A DNA stretch of 64,000 nt from Clostridium sp. AM33-3 (GCF_003480315.1 NZ_QUIV01000006.1:71639-135638); one strand, 5' to 3'. Positions 1-9,317 are shown, counted from the first letter of the stretch. The notes: generated by a model from the letters alone, not told the origin. Numbers and translations: made by a program.

Positions 1-210
1 TACACGCTCAACTCCGCGGTAATCGATCTCCTGCAGTGCATGATATAAGGAATATCTTGCTGCATCTTTCTGGTTCTCTGCTACTGCGTCCTCCAGATCC
101 AACATGATGGAATCCGGCTTGTAGATGTACGGATCTTTGATCAAGCCCGGCTTCTGGCAGTTTAAAAACATCATGGAACGTCTCAGTCTTTTCTTATTTG
201 GATGGCTCAT
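1..210 (-). CDS. citE: Citrate lyase beta chain CitE, partial (N-terminal 70 residues)
   Basis: This is the start of a CitE-type lyase subunit, which cleaves the acyl-ACP thioester of citrate (or a relative such as citramalate) to oxaloacetate (or pyruvate) and acetyl-ACP. Exactly 70 codons lie in the window and the gene runs off the left edge. The N-terminus reads like CitE: a basic start, RRSMMFLN, then the conserved MLDLEDAV segment that carries the metal-binding acidic residues of the TIM barrel. The ATG overlaps the citD stop (ATGA), so translation is coupled. Substrate cannot be fixed from this fragment; citrate is the default, citramalate is possible. Confidence 0.88.
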   Translation of the reverse strand, partial: MSHPNKKRLRRSMMFLNCQKPGLIKDPYIYKPDSIMLDLEDAVAENQKDAARYSLYHALQEIDYRGVERV

Positions 211-509
211 GATTGAATTGCACCTCCCCATGGAAGATTTTCCGTAATATCGTTGGAGCGGTATACGGCACACTCAACGCGTGCCTTTAAGGTGCAGTCC
301 AATGCTCCTTTGTCTATCACTGTTACCTTTGCATCGGTTACTTCCAGACGGTTTAAGGTTTCCAGAACCGTTGCCTTGATCTGCTTTCCAAACTGATGAA
401 TCACACTGCTCTCGATGGAAAGCTCTACCGTGCCATTTCCAGGCTCTACAGTAACCTGGGCATCACTGGACTCCAGGGTTCCTGCCATGGCAGCTTTCTT
501 CACTAACAT
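207..509 (-). CDS. citD: Citrate lyase acyl carrier protein (gamma chain) CitD
   Basis: A small acyl carrier protein that holds the phosphoribosyl-dephospho-CoA prosthetic group of citrate lyase and swings the acyl group between the CitF transferase and the CitE lyase. Its 100 residues match the usual CitD length. The N-terminus (KKAAMAGTLESSDAQV) carries the conserved Gly-Thr-Leu-Glu-Ser-Ser-Asp region, whose serine is the attachment site in the family. A strong AAGGAGG site precedes the ATG. It lies 13 bp after the PrpD-like gene and overlaps citE, in the usual citD-citE order; citF would be expected beyond the left edge. Confidence 0.93.
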   Translation of the reverse strand: MLVKKAAMAGTLESSDAQVTVEPGNGTVELSIESSVIHQFGKQIKATVLETLNRLEVTDAKVTVIDKGALDCTLKARVECAVYRSNDITENLPWGGAIQS

Positions 510-522
510 GCTTTTTTCCTCC

Positions 523-1938
523 TTATATCACCGGAAGCCTTTCGCTCCCCGCAAGATTTAAAATTTTCTCTATGGTCTCCTGCTCACGTCCCGGACATAC
601 CACCGACAGAAATTCTTCTGCCTTGTTTCTGGCCTGCGCTCTGCTTAACGGACGTGCCACACTTCCTGACGGATCCTCCACCTCTGTCTCATAGCAGGTG
701 CCGTCCTGCATGGTCAGTTTCATAAAACAGCCCCAATGTTTCGGGTACTGTTCCGTAAAACGGTCTGACGGCTGCACGATAACTTTTGCCAGCAGATCCT
801 GAACGGCTTTCTTCTCCACGACTTCCGGTTCAAATTGTCCCATTGCCACGGTTCCGTAAAGAAATGCTGCTGCCACGGAATATGGCGTGGAAAATTTTGC
901 ATCCAGAATCGTCTTTGGATGCAAACAGCCATCGCTGACCGCACACTGTTTATAGCCCACCAGATAAGTATCGATCTCGACTTTCTGAACCTGTTCTGCC
1001 AGAATCTCAGCTTCGCCTTCCGTACGGATTGTAAGACCCATGCGCGCTTCCATCTGCCTGCGGATGTCGAGAACCGCATCGATCGCGCAGTGGGCACTCC
1101 TGCAGCATGGATAAGGCTTCATATCCATATTTAAGATCTCATAAACTTCCCCCAGTCCCTGGCTGAGTTTCGAAGCATCCCCGCCGTCCGACATGGCATA
1201 TAAGAGTCCGCCATCCTTCGCGTCAAAAATATGCTCCGGTCCGCTCATGCCTGCCTTTGCCAGAAAGGCGGCTTCGATTCCGTCTGCCGCAGCTCTCGCC
1301 GGATGCAGGATCTTGCAGTTACTTCCATCTCCCAGGAAGGCCCAGACACCACTCGACTGGGTTCCCGCCATGCCAAGCGCTGACACGATCTGGTCCACGC
1401 TCAGATCCAGAAGCTTCGCGCAGGCAGCAGCGCAGCCAAACACGCCGCAGGTTGCCGTGGCATGCCAGCCCCGGTTCCGATGCGCAGACACACCAAATGC
1501 CATGCCTACCCGGTTCACAGTCTCATAGCCGCAGATCACTGCCAGAAGGAACTCTTTCCCACTTTTTTCTAGATACTCCGCACAGGACCAGGCGGCCGGG
1601 ATCAGGCTTGCGCTGCCGTGGGTCTTAGATGCCGTATGGACATCGTCCAGCTCCAGAGTGTGCGCCAGCATGGCATTTAACATCGCGGCGGTTGCCAGCG
1701 GATATTTCCGGCTATCGCCCCAGACAGAAACAAAATTGCCACCAGGCATTTCCACCGGACAGCCGCTTACCGCGCCCAGTGCCTGTTTCGCTGCTGCCAC
1801 CAGCGGATCTTTCGCCGCCCCGGCTGCCACACTGACCAGATCAAGCACGCGGAGCGCGGCAGTTTCCCGCACGCGCTCCGGCAACTGGTCCCATGTGATG
1901 TCATGAATAAATTGTGCTAATTTCCGCAGATCCGACAT
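523..1938 (-). CDS. MmgE/PrpD family protein (2-methylcitrate dehydratase / cis-aconitate decarboxylase fold)
   Basis: A 471-residue MmgE/PrpD-family protein. Members include 2-methylcitrate dehydratase, cis-aconitate decarboxylase and iminodisuccinate epimerase, all acting on small di- or tricarboxylates. Family features seen are an Asn-Ala-x-x-x-His-x-x-Glu-x-Asp-Asp segment near residue 95 (LNAMLAHTLELDD), HGSASLIPA near 107, and the KPYPCCRSAH motif near 285. The ATG at 1938 is preferred to the GTG at 1944 because of GGGG spacing. It sits between an aconitase-family hydratase and citD, 15 bp after the hydratase, so it very probably acts on the same tricarboxylate. Specific reaction unknown. 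Confidence 0.85.
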   Translation of the reverse strand: MSDLRKLAQFIHDITWDQLPERVRETAALRVLDLVSVAAGAAKDPLVAAAKQALGAVSGCPVEMPGGNFVSVWGDSRKYPLATAAMLNAMLAHTLELDDVHTASKTHGSASLIPAAWSCAEYLEKSGKEFLLAVICGYETVNRVGMAFGVSAHRNRGWHATATCGVFGCAAACAKLLDLSVDQIVSALGMAGTQSSGVWAFLGDGSNCKILHPARAAADGIEAAFLAKAGMSGPEHIFDAKDGGLLYAMSDGGDASKLSQGLGEVYEILNMDMKPYPCCRSAHCAIDAVLDIRRQMEARMGLTIRTEGEAEILAEQVQKVEIDTYLVGYKQCAVSDGCLHPKTILDAKFSTPYSVAAAFLYGTVAMGQFEPEVVEKKAVQDLLAKVIVQPSDRFTEQYPKHWGCFMKLTMQDGTCYETEVEDPSGSVARPLSRAQARNKAEEFLSVVCPGREQETIEKILNLAGSERLPVI

Positions 1939-1953
1939 ACACACGCCCCATTT

Positions 1954-4221
1954 CTATTCTGCTTTGTAAGAGTTGATCAGGCTGCCTGCCAGAAGTACTT
2001 TCTTCTCTGCCTCTGTTACACCGTTTAACTCCAGCTCCATGGTACGGGTGCTTCCGTCTTTTCCGATGATGGTTGCCTCAAACCTGGTTACACCATCTTC
2101 TACCGCCTTGCGGATGCCCGGCAGGTATACATACTCGCCAACCTCCAGATTGATGTTGTCATCCGGGTAGGTGAACGGCAGCATGCCCCAGTTTACACAG
2201 TTACTGCGGTAACGCTTGGTTGCATACTCGATGCAGATGTTTGCCAGACCACCCAATACCTTCTGGCAGCTTGCTGCGTACTCACGCGCAGAGCCATCGC
2301 CCGGACGCTTTGCATACAGAACAGAACCGATTCCAGTGGTCTTCATGAGTTCTTCCGTTGGTGCGTTGACGCCAACTGCCTTTAAAACTTCGTAAACTTC
2401 CGCAGTCTTTGCTGCATCGCCTGCCACACGGGCTTTCTCATAGACCTGAACGGCTTTTGCCTTGCCGACGTACTCCGGGTCTTTCCGGATCAGGGTGAAC
2501 TCAGAGATCTTGTACGGATTGGAACGGTAGGATGCCGTCTCACCGGACGGGATCAGCTCATCGGTGGTGGTTACTTCATCGCGGATCACACTTGCCACCT
2601 GAAGGAGCAGGTTGTCAGTCAGGGCAGACATCTGCGGCCAGTCTTTGATGGACGGACCATAAACGATCTCGGTTTCCGGCTGTGCCTTGCCATAACCGTT
2701 ATAAACGATGTTATCGTAAATGTTGCTGTTAAACTCGTAAGCCGGAACTGTGAACTCAACCGGGCAGCTCTCAGCAGAGGTTAAGTAGCCGCCGTTGAAT
2801 GCGGTTGCCGCGATGGACTTGGAATCCATCAGCGCTACCGATGCGATCTGGCCGTTTGCCGGGCTTGAGCCTTCGCGGTTCGGGAAGTTTCTGGTGCTGT
2901 GACGGATACAGAAATCGTTGTTGCCAGGAGCATCGGAAGCACCGAAGCACGGTCCGCAGAATGCGGTCTTCACGCGTGCACCATAGTTCATTAAGTCATT
3001 CAGCACACCGATCTTGTTTAACTCATACATGATCGGCTGGGATGCCGGGTAGATGTTTAACGGGAAAGTTCCAAGGCCGTGATTTAACTTCTTCGCGATC
3101 TGATCTACTGCATAAATGTTCTCAAAGGAGCCTGCAGCACAGCCTGCGATGGCAGCCTGGTCTACCTTAATCTTGCCGTTATGGATCTTGGAGCGCAGAT
3201 CTAAGTGGATGTCCTTGTTATTCTCAAAGACGCGCTCTGCCTCTTTCTCTACCATACCAAGGTATTTCTCCGGATCTGCGATCACATCTGCTAACGGGTA
3301 GGCATTACTCGGATGGAACGGCAGTGCGATCATCGGAACGATGGTATCCAGATTGATTTCTACGATGCCGTCATACAGAGCTGCGTCACCCTGCTGCATA
3401 CGCTTAAAGTCATTCGGACGCTTGTGGATCTCGAAGTACTCTTTGACCTTGTCATCGGTTGCCCATACAGAGGAAAGGCAGGCAGACTCGGTAGTCATGG
3501 TATCAATGCCGTTACGGAAATCCATGGACAGACTGCCAACGCCAGGTCCGATGAATTCCAGGACCTTATTCTTTACAAAATTGTTCTTAAATACCTTACC
3601 AATGATGCTCAATGCCACATCCATCGGTCCTACCCACGGCTTCGGCGCTCCGGTCATAAACACACCAATAACCTCCGGGTAGTCGATCTCATAATATTTT
3701 CCGAGCATTGCCTTTGCCAGCTCCGGGCCGCCCTCACCGATGGATACGGAACCCTGGGTACCGTAACGGGTATGGGAATCGGATACGATAGACATATCAC
3801 CGGATTTGACGATCATCTCGCGCATGTACTGGTGAATGACTGCCTCATGCGGCGGAACGAAGATGCCACCGGACTTCTTGCAGGCAGACTCTGCGTATTT
3901 ATGTACATCGGTATTGATGGTTCCGCCTACCGCGCACAGGCAGTTATGGCAGTTGGTGAAGACACACGGCATCGGGAATTCTTTGAGTCCGCTTGCGTAT
4001 GCCGTCTGTAAGATACCAACGTAAGTGTTATCGTAAACACCCATGGAATCAAATTTGATTTCCAGATGCTCCATGTTATCAGAGTGATTGTGCTTTTCCA
4101 GAACCTGATAGGTCAGGGTCTGTTTCTTGCCCTCTTCGGCAGAAAGCTTTGCAGCCTCCTCCGCGGTTGCGATATGATCGTTATTTACGATATACTGTTT
4201 TCCTTCATGTAAGGTTACCAT
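1954..4221 (-). CDS. YbhJ-like aconitase-family hydratase (copy 1)
   Basis: A 755-residue Fe-S hydro-lyase of the aconitase superfamily, close in length and layout to E. coli YbhJ, whose substrate is not established. Visible signatures are HTRYGTQG near residue 170, an AGCAAGS segment near 360 and CGPCFGA near 425, which together could supply the three cluster cysteines, and the C-terminal swivel domain with SNCVNWGMLPF. The ATG follows AAAGGAG. It lies between the YbhH/PrpF-like isomerase and the PrpD-like gene in one operon, an arrangement that recalls the E. coli ybhH-ybhJ neighbourhood. A paralogue lies at 20335-22617. Likely substrate is aconitate, citrate or a methylated or reduced relative. 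Confidence 0.85.
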   Translation of the reverse strand: MVTLHEGKQYIVNNDHIATAEEAAKLSAEEGKKQTLTYQVLEKHNHSDNMEHLEIKFDSMGVYDNTYVGILQTAYASGLKEFPMPCVFTNCHNCLCAVGGTINTDVHKYAESACKKSGGIFVPPHEAVIHQYMREMIVKSGDMSIVSDSHTRYGTQGSVSIGEGGPELAKAMLGKYYEIDYPEVIGVFMTGAPKPWVGPMDVALSIIGKVFKNNFVKNKVLEFIGPGVGSLSMDFRNGIDTMTTESACLSSVWATDDKVKEYFEIHKRPNDFKRMQQGDAALYDGIVEINLDTIVPMIALPFHPSNAYPLADVIADPEKYLGMVEKEAERVFENNKDIHLDLRSKIHNGKIKVDQAAIAGCAAGSFENIYAVDQIAKKLNHGLGTFPLNIYPASQPIMYELNKIGVLNDLMNYGARVKTAFCGPCFGASDAPGNNDFCIRHSTRNFPNREGSSPANGQIASVALMDSKSIAATAFNGGYLTSAESCPVEFTVPAYEFNSNIYDNIVYNGYGKAQPETEIVYGPSIKDWPQMSALTDNLLLQVASVIRDEVTTTDELIPSGETASYRSNPYKISEFTLIRKDPEYVGKAKAVQVYEKARVAGDAAKTAEVYEVLKAVGVNAPTEELMKTTGIGSVLYAKRPGDGSAREYAASCQKVLGGLANICIEYATKRYRSNCVNWGMLPFTYPDDNINLEVGEYVYLPGIRKAVEDGVTRFEATIIGKDGSTRTMELELNGVTEAEKKVLLAGSLINSYKAE

Positions 4222-4268
4222 GTGAATATTCTCCTTTCATTTTCCAAACGAATGCAGACTAGCATCAA

Positions 4269-5393
4269 TCAGTCTCTGACATAAACCCAGCCGTCCATAA
4301 TCCGTCTTGCGGTACGGGTCACACCGCCCTTGATGACACGCTCGCCGTCCATCTTGACGTCAACTTCCGTCACGCCGCTGGAATGACCGATCTTAATGAT
4401 ATCCTGATCCGATGCCGGTTTCGCGATCTCGTTAACAATGGTTCCCGGGATTCTTGCTGCTGCCCCGGTTCCGACTGCAACGGTCATCGGATAAGCTTTG
4501 TGCAGGGATCCTACAGAAATGGCCCGGCAGCAGATATCCATGGACTCTGCTTTTACTTCGTTTTTGTCCATGTCGGTGTAATCCTGCGGCTCGGAAATGA
4601 TGGAAACCTTTGGTGCGGAGGTGGACTTGGTTCTTGCGTCCTCCCAGTTCTCTACAAAGCCACATTTCTGTGCAGCGATGCAGCGGATTCGCTCAATGTG
4701 CTCCATCACATCTTTATTCTGGTTTAATTCCACCAGCTCGGTTCCCTTGATTCCCAGATCTTTTGCCCGGATAAATACCATCGGGTTAGAGCAGTCCAGT
4801 ACGGTCACTTCAATCTCGCCATATCCCGGAACATCGAAGATATCACGCTTGTTTCCGGTCGGGAACAGCTTTCCGGTCTTGGAACCAGCCGGGTCTTCAA
4901 AGTACATATCGATGCGGGATCCGGTTCCCGGAACCCCCTTGATGACCTCATCGCCGTGTACCATGGCATGTCCGTCTTCTACCCGCACATGCTCCTCGAT
5001 GATCTTGTTGGTGTTGGTGTTTAATACTCTTACTACGGTAATCGGCTCCACGGCCTTAACCAGTCCTTCATCAATGGCAAACGGTCCGACTGCAGAAGAG
5101 ATATTGCCGCAGTTTGCGCTTCCATCTACACGCGGAATCACGATATCAACCTGTTTGAAGGTGTAGTTGACATCCACATCCTCCCGGTCAGACGGAGAAA
5201 TGATGGCAATCTTACTGGTTGAGGAAACCGTTCCTCCCATACCATCGATCTGCTTGACATCCGGTGTTCCCATCACCTTCAGAAAGATTTCGTCCCAGAG
5301 GTTTTTATCCTCCGGAAGATCCTTTTCATGGAAGAATACTGCCTTGCTTGTGCCGCCGCGCATATACACGCAGGGATATTTTTTCATATACAT
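4269..5393 (-). CDS. PrpF/YbhH-family isomerase (aconitate/oxalomesaconate isomerase-like)
   Basis: A 374-residue protein of the PrpF family (diaminopimelate-epimerase fold), which moves double bonds or cis/trans geometry in unsaturated carboxylates such as 2-methyl-aconitate. The N-terminal MRGGTSKAVFF motif is the PrpF hallmark; RVDGSANCGNISSAVGPF near residue 90 holds the catalytic-type cysteine. The ATG at 5393 is chosen because AAAGGAG lies nine bases upstream; an in-frame TTG at 5402 is too close to it. It is the first gene of the operon with the YbhJ-like hydratase, PrpD-like protein and citrate lyase, and could feed an isomerised aconitate-type substrate to the hydratase. Confidence 0.85.
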   Translation of the reverse strand: MYMKKYPCVYMRGGTSKAVFFHEKDLPEDKNLWDEIFLKVMGTPDVKQIDGMGGTVSSTSKIAIISPSDREDVDVNYTFKQVDIVIPRVDGSANCGNISSAVGPFAIDEGLVKAVEPITVVRVLNTNTNKIIEEHVRVEDGHAMVHGDEVIKGVPGTGSRIDMYFEDPAGSKTGKLFPTGNKRDIFDVPGYGEIEVTVLDCSNPMVFIRAKDLGIKGTELVELNQNKDVMEHIERIRCIAAQKCGFVENWEDARTKSTSAPKVSIISEPQDYTDMDKNEVKAESMDICCRAISVGSLHKAYPMTVAVGTGAAARIPGTIVNEIAKPASDQDIIKIGHSSGVTEVDVKMDGERVIKGGVTRTARRIMDGWVYVRD

Positions 5394-5484
5394 AACCGAC
5401 AACTCCTTTCAGATTTCCTACCTGTTTTTTGTTATCTTTACTATACGTTATCCATATCATAAAGTAAAATGGTCTATTTTTATC

Positions 5485-5496
5485 GTTATCAATAAC
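5485..5496. promoter_or_regulatory. Dyad in the promoter region of the ybhH-ybhJ-prpD-cit operon
   Basis: The arms GTTAT and ATAAC flank CA in an AT-rich stretch about 90 bp upstream of the first gene of the tricarboxylate operon. A minus-strand TATAGT near 5439-5444 could be a -10 element. This fits a regulator site but no regulator is assigned. Confidence 0.3.
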
Positions 5497-5631
5497 CATT
5501 TGGAATGTTTCTATAATATCCAATTCTAATTTGGGAAATGATTTCTATCGGTGAAAAAACTTGACCCTGGAACAATTCCAGGGTTTATAATAGAAACAAA
5601 AAAGATGTTACATAAATGGAGGATTTCAGAA

Positions 5632-6297
5632 ATGAGAAAGAATCATAAGATAAAAGCAGCACTCTTTGCAGGACTTGCAGGAACCATGCTGTTTGGAAGC
5701 TACATGACCGCCTATGCAGCCGGAGTGACCAAAGCTAACGGAAAGCTTTACTACTACCAGGCAGACGGTTCTCTGGGTACTGGTCTGATTCATGATACTG
5801 CTTCCGACAAATACTACTATGCCCTCTCCGACGGCAGCCTGGTTACCGGCTGGCTTCACCTGGATCAGGATTACTACTATATGAATGATGACGGTGCACT
5901 CTGGACCGGCTGGAGAACCATAAGCGGTTCCCGCTACTATTTCTATCCGGAATCCGGAAAATGTGCGTTAAACGTTGCCATGGAAATCGGCGGCAGCTGG
6001 TACTTATTCGGAACCGACGGCAAGATGCAAACCGGTTTCCAGAATGTCAACGGAAACACCTACTACTTTGATCCGTCTACCGGTGTCATGTACGCAGGAA
6101 CCACCCGCACCATCAACGGTATTTCCTACACCTTCAATGCAAACGGAACCTGTACCACCCATGTGGATACCGCAAACTCCTTCACCATTGGCGATGAGGC
6201 AAATAATCAGAACAAAAAACCAAACAGCCAGACCACGCAGGAAACCAGAACCGAAGGCGGTTCCCGTGTTGTAACTGCCGGTTCCAGCAGATATTAG
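5632..6297 (+). CDS. Secreted cell-wall-binding repeat protein (choline/glucan-binding-like)
   Basis: A 221-residue secreted protein. The start at 5632 follows GGAGG; upstream in-frame codons lack such a site. Residues 1-28 are a signal peptide (basic MRKNHK, hydrophobic core, cleavage after AYA). The rest is at least six imperfect ~20-residue repeats rich in Gly, Trp and Tyr (GWLHLDQDYYYMNDDGALWTG type), typical of cell-wall-binding repeats that dock on teichoic-acid choline or glucan. The last 40 residues are a Gln/Thr/Asn-rich tail without repeats. No catalytic domain is present, so it is a surface adapter or structural protein. It stands alone between two divergent transcription units. 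Confidence 0.85.
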   Translation: MRKNHKIKAALFAGLAGTMLFGSYMTAYAAGVTKANGKLYYYQADGSLGTGLIHDTASDKYYYALSDGSLVTGWLHLDQDYYYMNDDGALWTGWRTISGSRYYFYPESGKCALNVAMEIGGSWYLFGTDGKMQTGFQNVNGNTYYFDPSTGVMYAGTTRTINGISYTFNANGTCTTHVDTANSFTIGDEANNQNKKPNSQTTQETRTEGGSRVVTAGSSRY

Positions 6298-6314
6298 TTT
6301 CCGATAGCAAAAAA

Positions 6315-6360
6315 GAGCCTGACCATTTCTCCCCTGGGCCAGGCTCTTCTCTTTCTTTTG
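6315..6360. terminator. Intrinsic terminator between surface protein and fruA
   Basis: GAGCCTGACC pairs with GGCCAGGCTC (one mismatch) and is followed by a T-rich run on the plus strand and preceded by A5 (T-run on minus). It can serve both convergent genes. Confidence 0.75.
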
Positions 6361-6420
6361 TTCTGTTTTTTTATCTGCAAATACTCCCTATATTTCCAGA
6401 CCAGGAGGCTTCCTGCTCTC

Positions 6421-8346
6421 CTATGACGCCGCGTCCTTCTTTAAAAATCCCAGGATCACACAACCCACTGCGGAACCGACAGCCACAGCCGCCAGATACA
6501 TAAGCGGATTGCCGATTGTCGGCAGGACAAACATGCCGCCGTGCGGTGCCCTGAGCGTACATCCGAATGCCATGGACAGACCTCCTGCCACTGCTGCTCC
6601 GATCGCACAGGACGGAATCACACGAAGCGGATCCTGAGCTGCGAACGGAATGGCACCCTCTGTAATGAAGGAAAGTCCCATCACGTAGTTTACAATGCCG
6701 GACTGGCGTTCTTTCTCGGTAAATTTTTTCTTAAAAAAGGTGGTACACAGGGCAATGGCGATCGGAGGAACCATACCGCCTGCCATAACAGAGGCCATCA
6801 CCTCAAAGTTGCCCTCTGCCAGCTGTGCCGTTCCAAATACATAGGCTGCCTTGTTGAACGGACCACCCATATCGATGGACATCATGCCGCCGAGCAGCAT
6901 TCCGAGCAGAATACGGCTGGTACCACCCATTCCGTTTAAGAAGGCAGTAAGCGCATCATTGATCATGCCCATATATGGGTTGATAAAGGTGGTCACCACT
7001 GCTGCCAGGAAAATACCGATAACCGGATACAGAAGGACCGGCTTAATGCCCTCTAAGGATTTCGGCAGCTTCGAGAACAGCTTTCTTAAACCGAGCACCA
7101 GATAACCGCCTGCAAAGCCTGCAAACAATGCTCCTAAAAATCCGGCGTTCACATCGCCGCCTGCCGGGTTTGCGAATGTGCATCCCATCTTCGCGATCAG
7201 GCCAGCCACCAGGCCGACTGCAAGGCCAGGACGGTCTGCGATGCTCATGGCAATGAAACCGGCAAGGATCGGAAGCATCATACCGAAGGCCTGCTCACCG
7301 ATGGTCTTTAAGTATGCTGCAAGCGGTGTATTCTTACCAAAGTTGGAAGGATCAATCGAATAATCATCAAGCAGGAAGGCCAGCGCGATCAGGATTCCGC
7401 CGCCGATCACGAACGGAAGCATATGAGATACGCCATTCATCAGGTGCTTATAAATCGTACGTCCGATGCTGTCCTTTCCCTCATCAGAAGTGCTGCTTTC
7501 GCTGCCATCCTCCTGATGGTGGTAAACCGGAACACTTCCGCTTACCGCGCGTTTGATCAGCTCCTCTGCCTTATGAATGCCATCTGCGACCGGGACCTGG
7601 ATCACAGATTTTCCGTTGAAACGCGCCATGCCGACATTCTTGTCCGCGGCCACGATGATAGCCTCAGCAGAGTCGATCTCGGCCTTTGTCAGCACGTTCT
7701 GGGCACCACCGGATCCGTCAGTCTCCACCTTAATGGAAACTCCAAGCTTCTTTGCCATATTTTCCAGGCTCTCTGCAGCCATATAGGTGTGGGCAATGCC
7801 GGTCGGACAGGCGGTAACTGCCAGAACACGATAACCTGCAGCTTTCTTTTTTTCTTCGTTTTCTTTCTTTTCCTCTGCACCAAATTTTGCGGTCTCCGCA
7901 TCATCAATCACCTTTAAAAAGGCCTCCTTGGATTCCGCCTTTAACAGTCCTTCCATGAAGTCCGGATTCATCAGCAGTGTGGAAAGTCTGGAAAGTGCTT
8001 CCAAATGCACATCCGCGCCCTCCGCCGGTGCCGCGATCATAAACAGGATATTTGCCAAAGAACCGTCAAACGCCTCATAATCAACACCTGCCGGCACCAC
8101 CATAGCTGCCAGTCCAGGCTCCTTTACTGCCTCCACCTTGGCATGCGGAATTGCAATGCCGCCGCCAATGCCGGTACTGCCAAGTGCTTCTCTTGCAAGG
8201 ATTCCTTCCTTATATCCGGCCTTGTCCTTCAGCCGTCCTCCGGCCGCCATGAGATCTACCAGCTTGTCAATTGCTTCTTCTTTTGTGGATACAGATACAT
8301 TCAGTCCAATACTTTCCTGCTTCAGCAATTCTGTAATTCGCATCAT
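6421..8346 (-). CDS. fruA: Fructose-specific PTS permease, EIIABC fusion
   Basis: A 641-residue phosphotransferase system component that imports fructose as fructose 1-phosphate. Domain order is EIIA (1-150, active-site His68 in IPHAKV), a charged Lys/Glu linker (160-170), EIIB-fru (171-275, phospho-Cys180 in TACPTGIAHT) and the membrane EIIC (about 300-641, with FITEGAIPFAAQDP near the end). The start abuts the fruK stop codon (TAAATG), so the two genes are cotranscribed with coupled translation. EIIA-EIIB-EIIC order is common in Firmicutes FruA. Confidence 0.95.
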   Translation of the reverse strand: MMRITELLKQESIGLNVSVSTKEEAIDKLVDLMAAGGRLKDKAGYKEGILAREALGSTGIGGGIAIPHAKVEAVKEPGLAAMVVPAGVDYEAFDGSLANILFMIAAPAEGADVHLEALSRLSTLLMNPDFMEGLLKAESKEAFLKVIDDAETAKFGAEEKKENEEKKKAAGYRVLAVTACPTGIAHTYMAAESLENMAKKLGVSIKVETDGSGGAQNVLTKAEIDSAEAIIVAADKNVGMARFNGKSVIQVPVADGIHKAEELIKRAVSGSVPVYHHQEDGSESSTSDEGKDSIGRTIYKHLMNGVSHMLPFVIGGGILIALAFLLDDYSIDPSNFGKNTPLAAYLKTIGEQAFGMMLPILAGFIAMSIADRPGLAVGLVAGLIAKMGCTFANPAGGDVNAGFLGALFAGFAGGYLVLGLRKLFSKLPKSLEGIKPVLLYPVIGIFLAAVVTTFINPYMGMINDALTAFLNGMGGTSRILLGMLLGGMMSIDMGGPFNKAAYVFGTAQLAEGNFEVMASVMAGGMVPPIAIALCTTFFKKKFTEKERQSGIVNYVMGLSFITEGAIPFAAQDPLRVIPSCAIGAAVAGGLSMAFGCTLRAPHGGMFVLPTIGNPLMYLAAVAVGSAVGCVILGFLKKDAAS

Positions 8347-9267
8347 TTACTCCCTCTGTTTTTTATTCAGCTGCGTGAACAGTTCCATGATTTTTTCCCG
8401 GCTGCCGATTCCATGCGAAAAGGCAGTCGCTCCTCCGCTTGCCGTGCCAAGCTTTAAGGCATAACCATAATCTCCTGTTTTCAGGTATCCTGCCAGAAAA
8501 CCGGCTACCATGGAATCCCCTGCTCCTACGGAATTTACTACAGTTCCGTGGCAGACACCCTCTCTGTAAACAGCTCCGTCTTCTGTCAGGAGCACTGCCC
8601 CGTCCCCGGCCATTGACACCAGAACATTGCGGGCGCCTGATGCCTGCAGCTCTTTTGCACCTGCCAGGACATCTTCATTTGTGGAGAGTGTTCTGCCAAG
8701 CATTGCCTCAAGCTCATGGTTATTCGGCTTGATCAGAAACGGATGAAGCGGAAGCACCTCCATCAGAAGCGCTTTCTCCGCATCCACCACGATCTGAATA
8801 CCGCGGCCCTGGAGACGTTCCATGATCTCCTTATAAATACTGCTGCGGATACTGGACGGGATGCTTCCGGAAAGCACCAGAATATCTCCGGCTTTCAGCT
8901 CGTTCAGCTGTTCGAACAAAAGCTCCACATTTGTTCCGGTGATGTCCGGCCCCATGCCGTTGATCTCGGTCTCCTCATCTGATTTCATCTTCACGTTGAT
9001 GCGTGACAGACCATCCTTTACGCGGATAAAGTCAGAATGAAAACCGGCTTTCTGACATCGCCTCACAATCTCCTCTCCGGTAAATCCGGCTACAAACCCA
9101 AGAGCTGTACTCTCATAGCCCAGGTTTGCAAGCAGCGCTGAAACATTAATGCCCTTTCCTCCGCAGACCATGGTTTCTTCCTTTGTCCGGTTGATCTGGC
9201 CCGGTGTAAAATGATCCACAGCGATCACATAGTCCAGAGCCGGATTAAAGGTTACTGTGTAAATCAT
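8347..9267 (-). CDS. fruK: 1-phosphofructokinase FruK
   Basis: A 306-residue PfkB-family sugar kinase that phosphorylates fructose 1-phosphate to fructose 1,6-bisphosphate. It begins MIYTVTFNPALDYV, the usual FruK/LacC start, has GGKGINVS near residue 37 and the catalytic GAGDSMVAGF motif near 250. The ATG follows AAGGAGAG. It is the promoter-proximal gene of a fruK-fruA operon; the usual DeoR-type FruR is absent and an RpiR-family regulator lies directly upstream instead. Confidence 0.95.
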   Translation of the reverse strand: MIYTVTFNPALDYVIAVDHFTPGQINRTKEETMVCGGKGINVSALLANLGYESTALGFVAGFTGEEIVRRCQKAGFHSDFIRVKDGLSRINVKMKSDEETEINGMGPDITGTNVELLFEQLNELKAGDILVLSGSIPSSIRSSIYKEIMERLQGRGIQIVVDAEKALLMEVLPLHPFLIKPNNHELEAMLGRTLSTNEDVLAGAKELQASGARNVLVSMAGDGAVLLTEDGAVYREGVCHGTVVNSVGAGDSMVAGFLAGYLKTGDYGYALKLGTASGGATAFSHGIGSREKIMELFTQLNKKQRE

Positions 9268-9287
9268 ATGTCATCTCTCCTTAGTTT

Positions 9288-9306
9288 TAAGAAAATATAT
9301 TTCTTA
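9288..9306. promoter_or_regulatory. Palindrome in the fruK leader, candidate RpiR operator
   Basis: TAAGAAAATATATTTCTTA is a 19-bp near-perfect palindrome immediately downstream of the fruK -10 element. A related half (TAAGAAA followed by AATTT) occurs at the start of the neighbouring RpiR gene near 10350-10370. GAAA/TTTC palindromes are reported for several RpiR-family regulators; assignment here is inference. Confidence 0.5.
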
Positions 9307-9317
9307 TCGTTGAATCA

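Noticed and set aside
3313-4011. 232-codon plus-strand frame inside the YbhJ-like gene
   Set aside because: Shadow of the conserved hydratase on the other strand.
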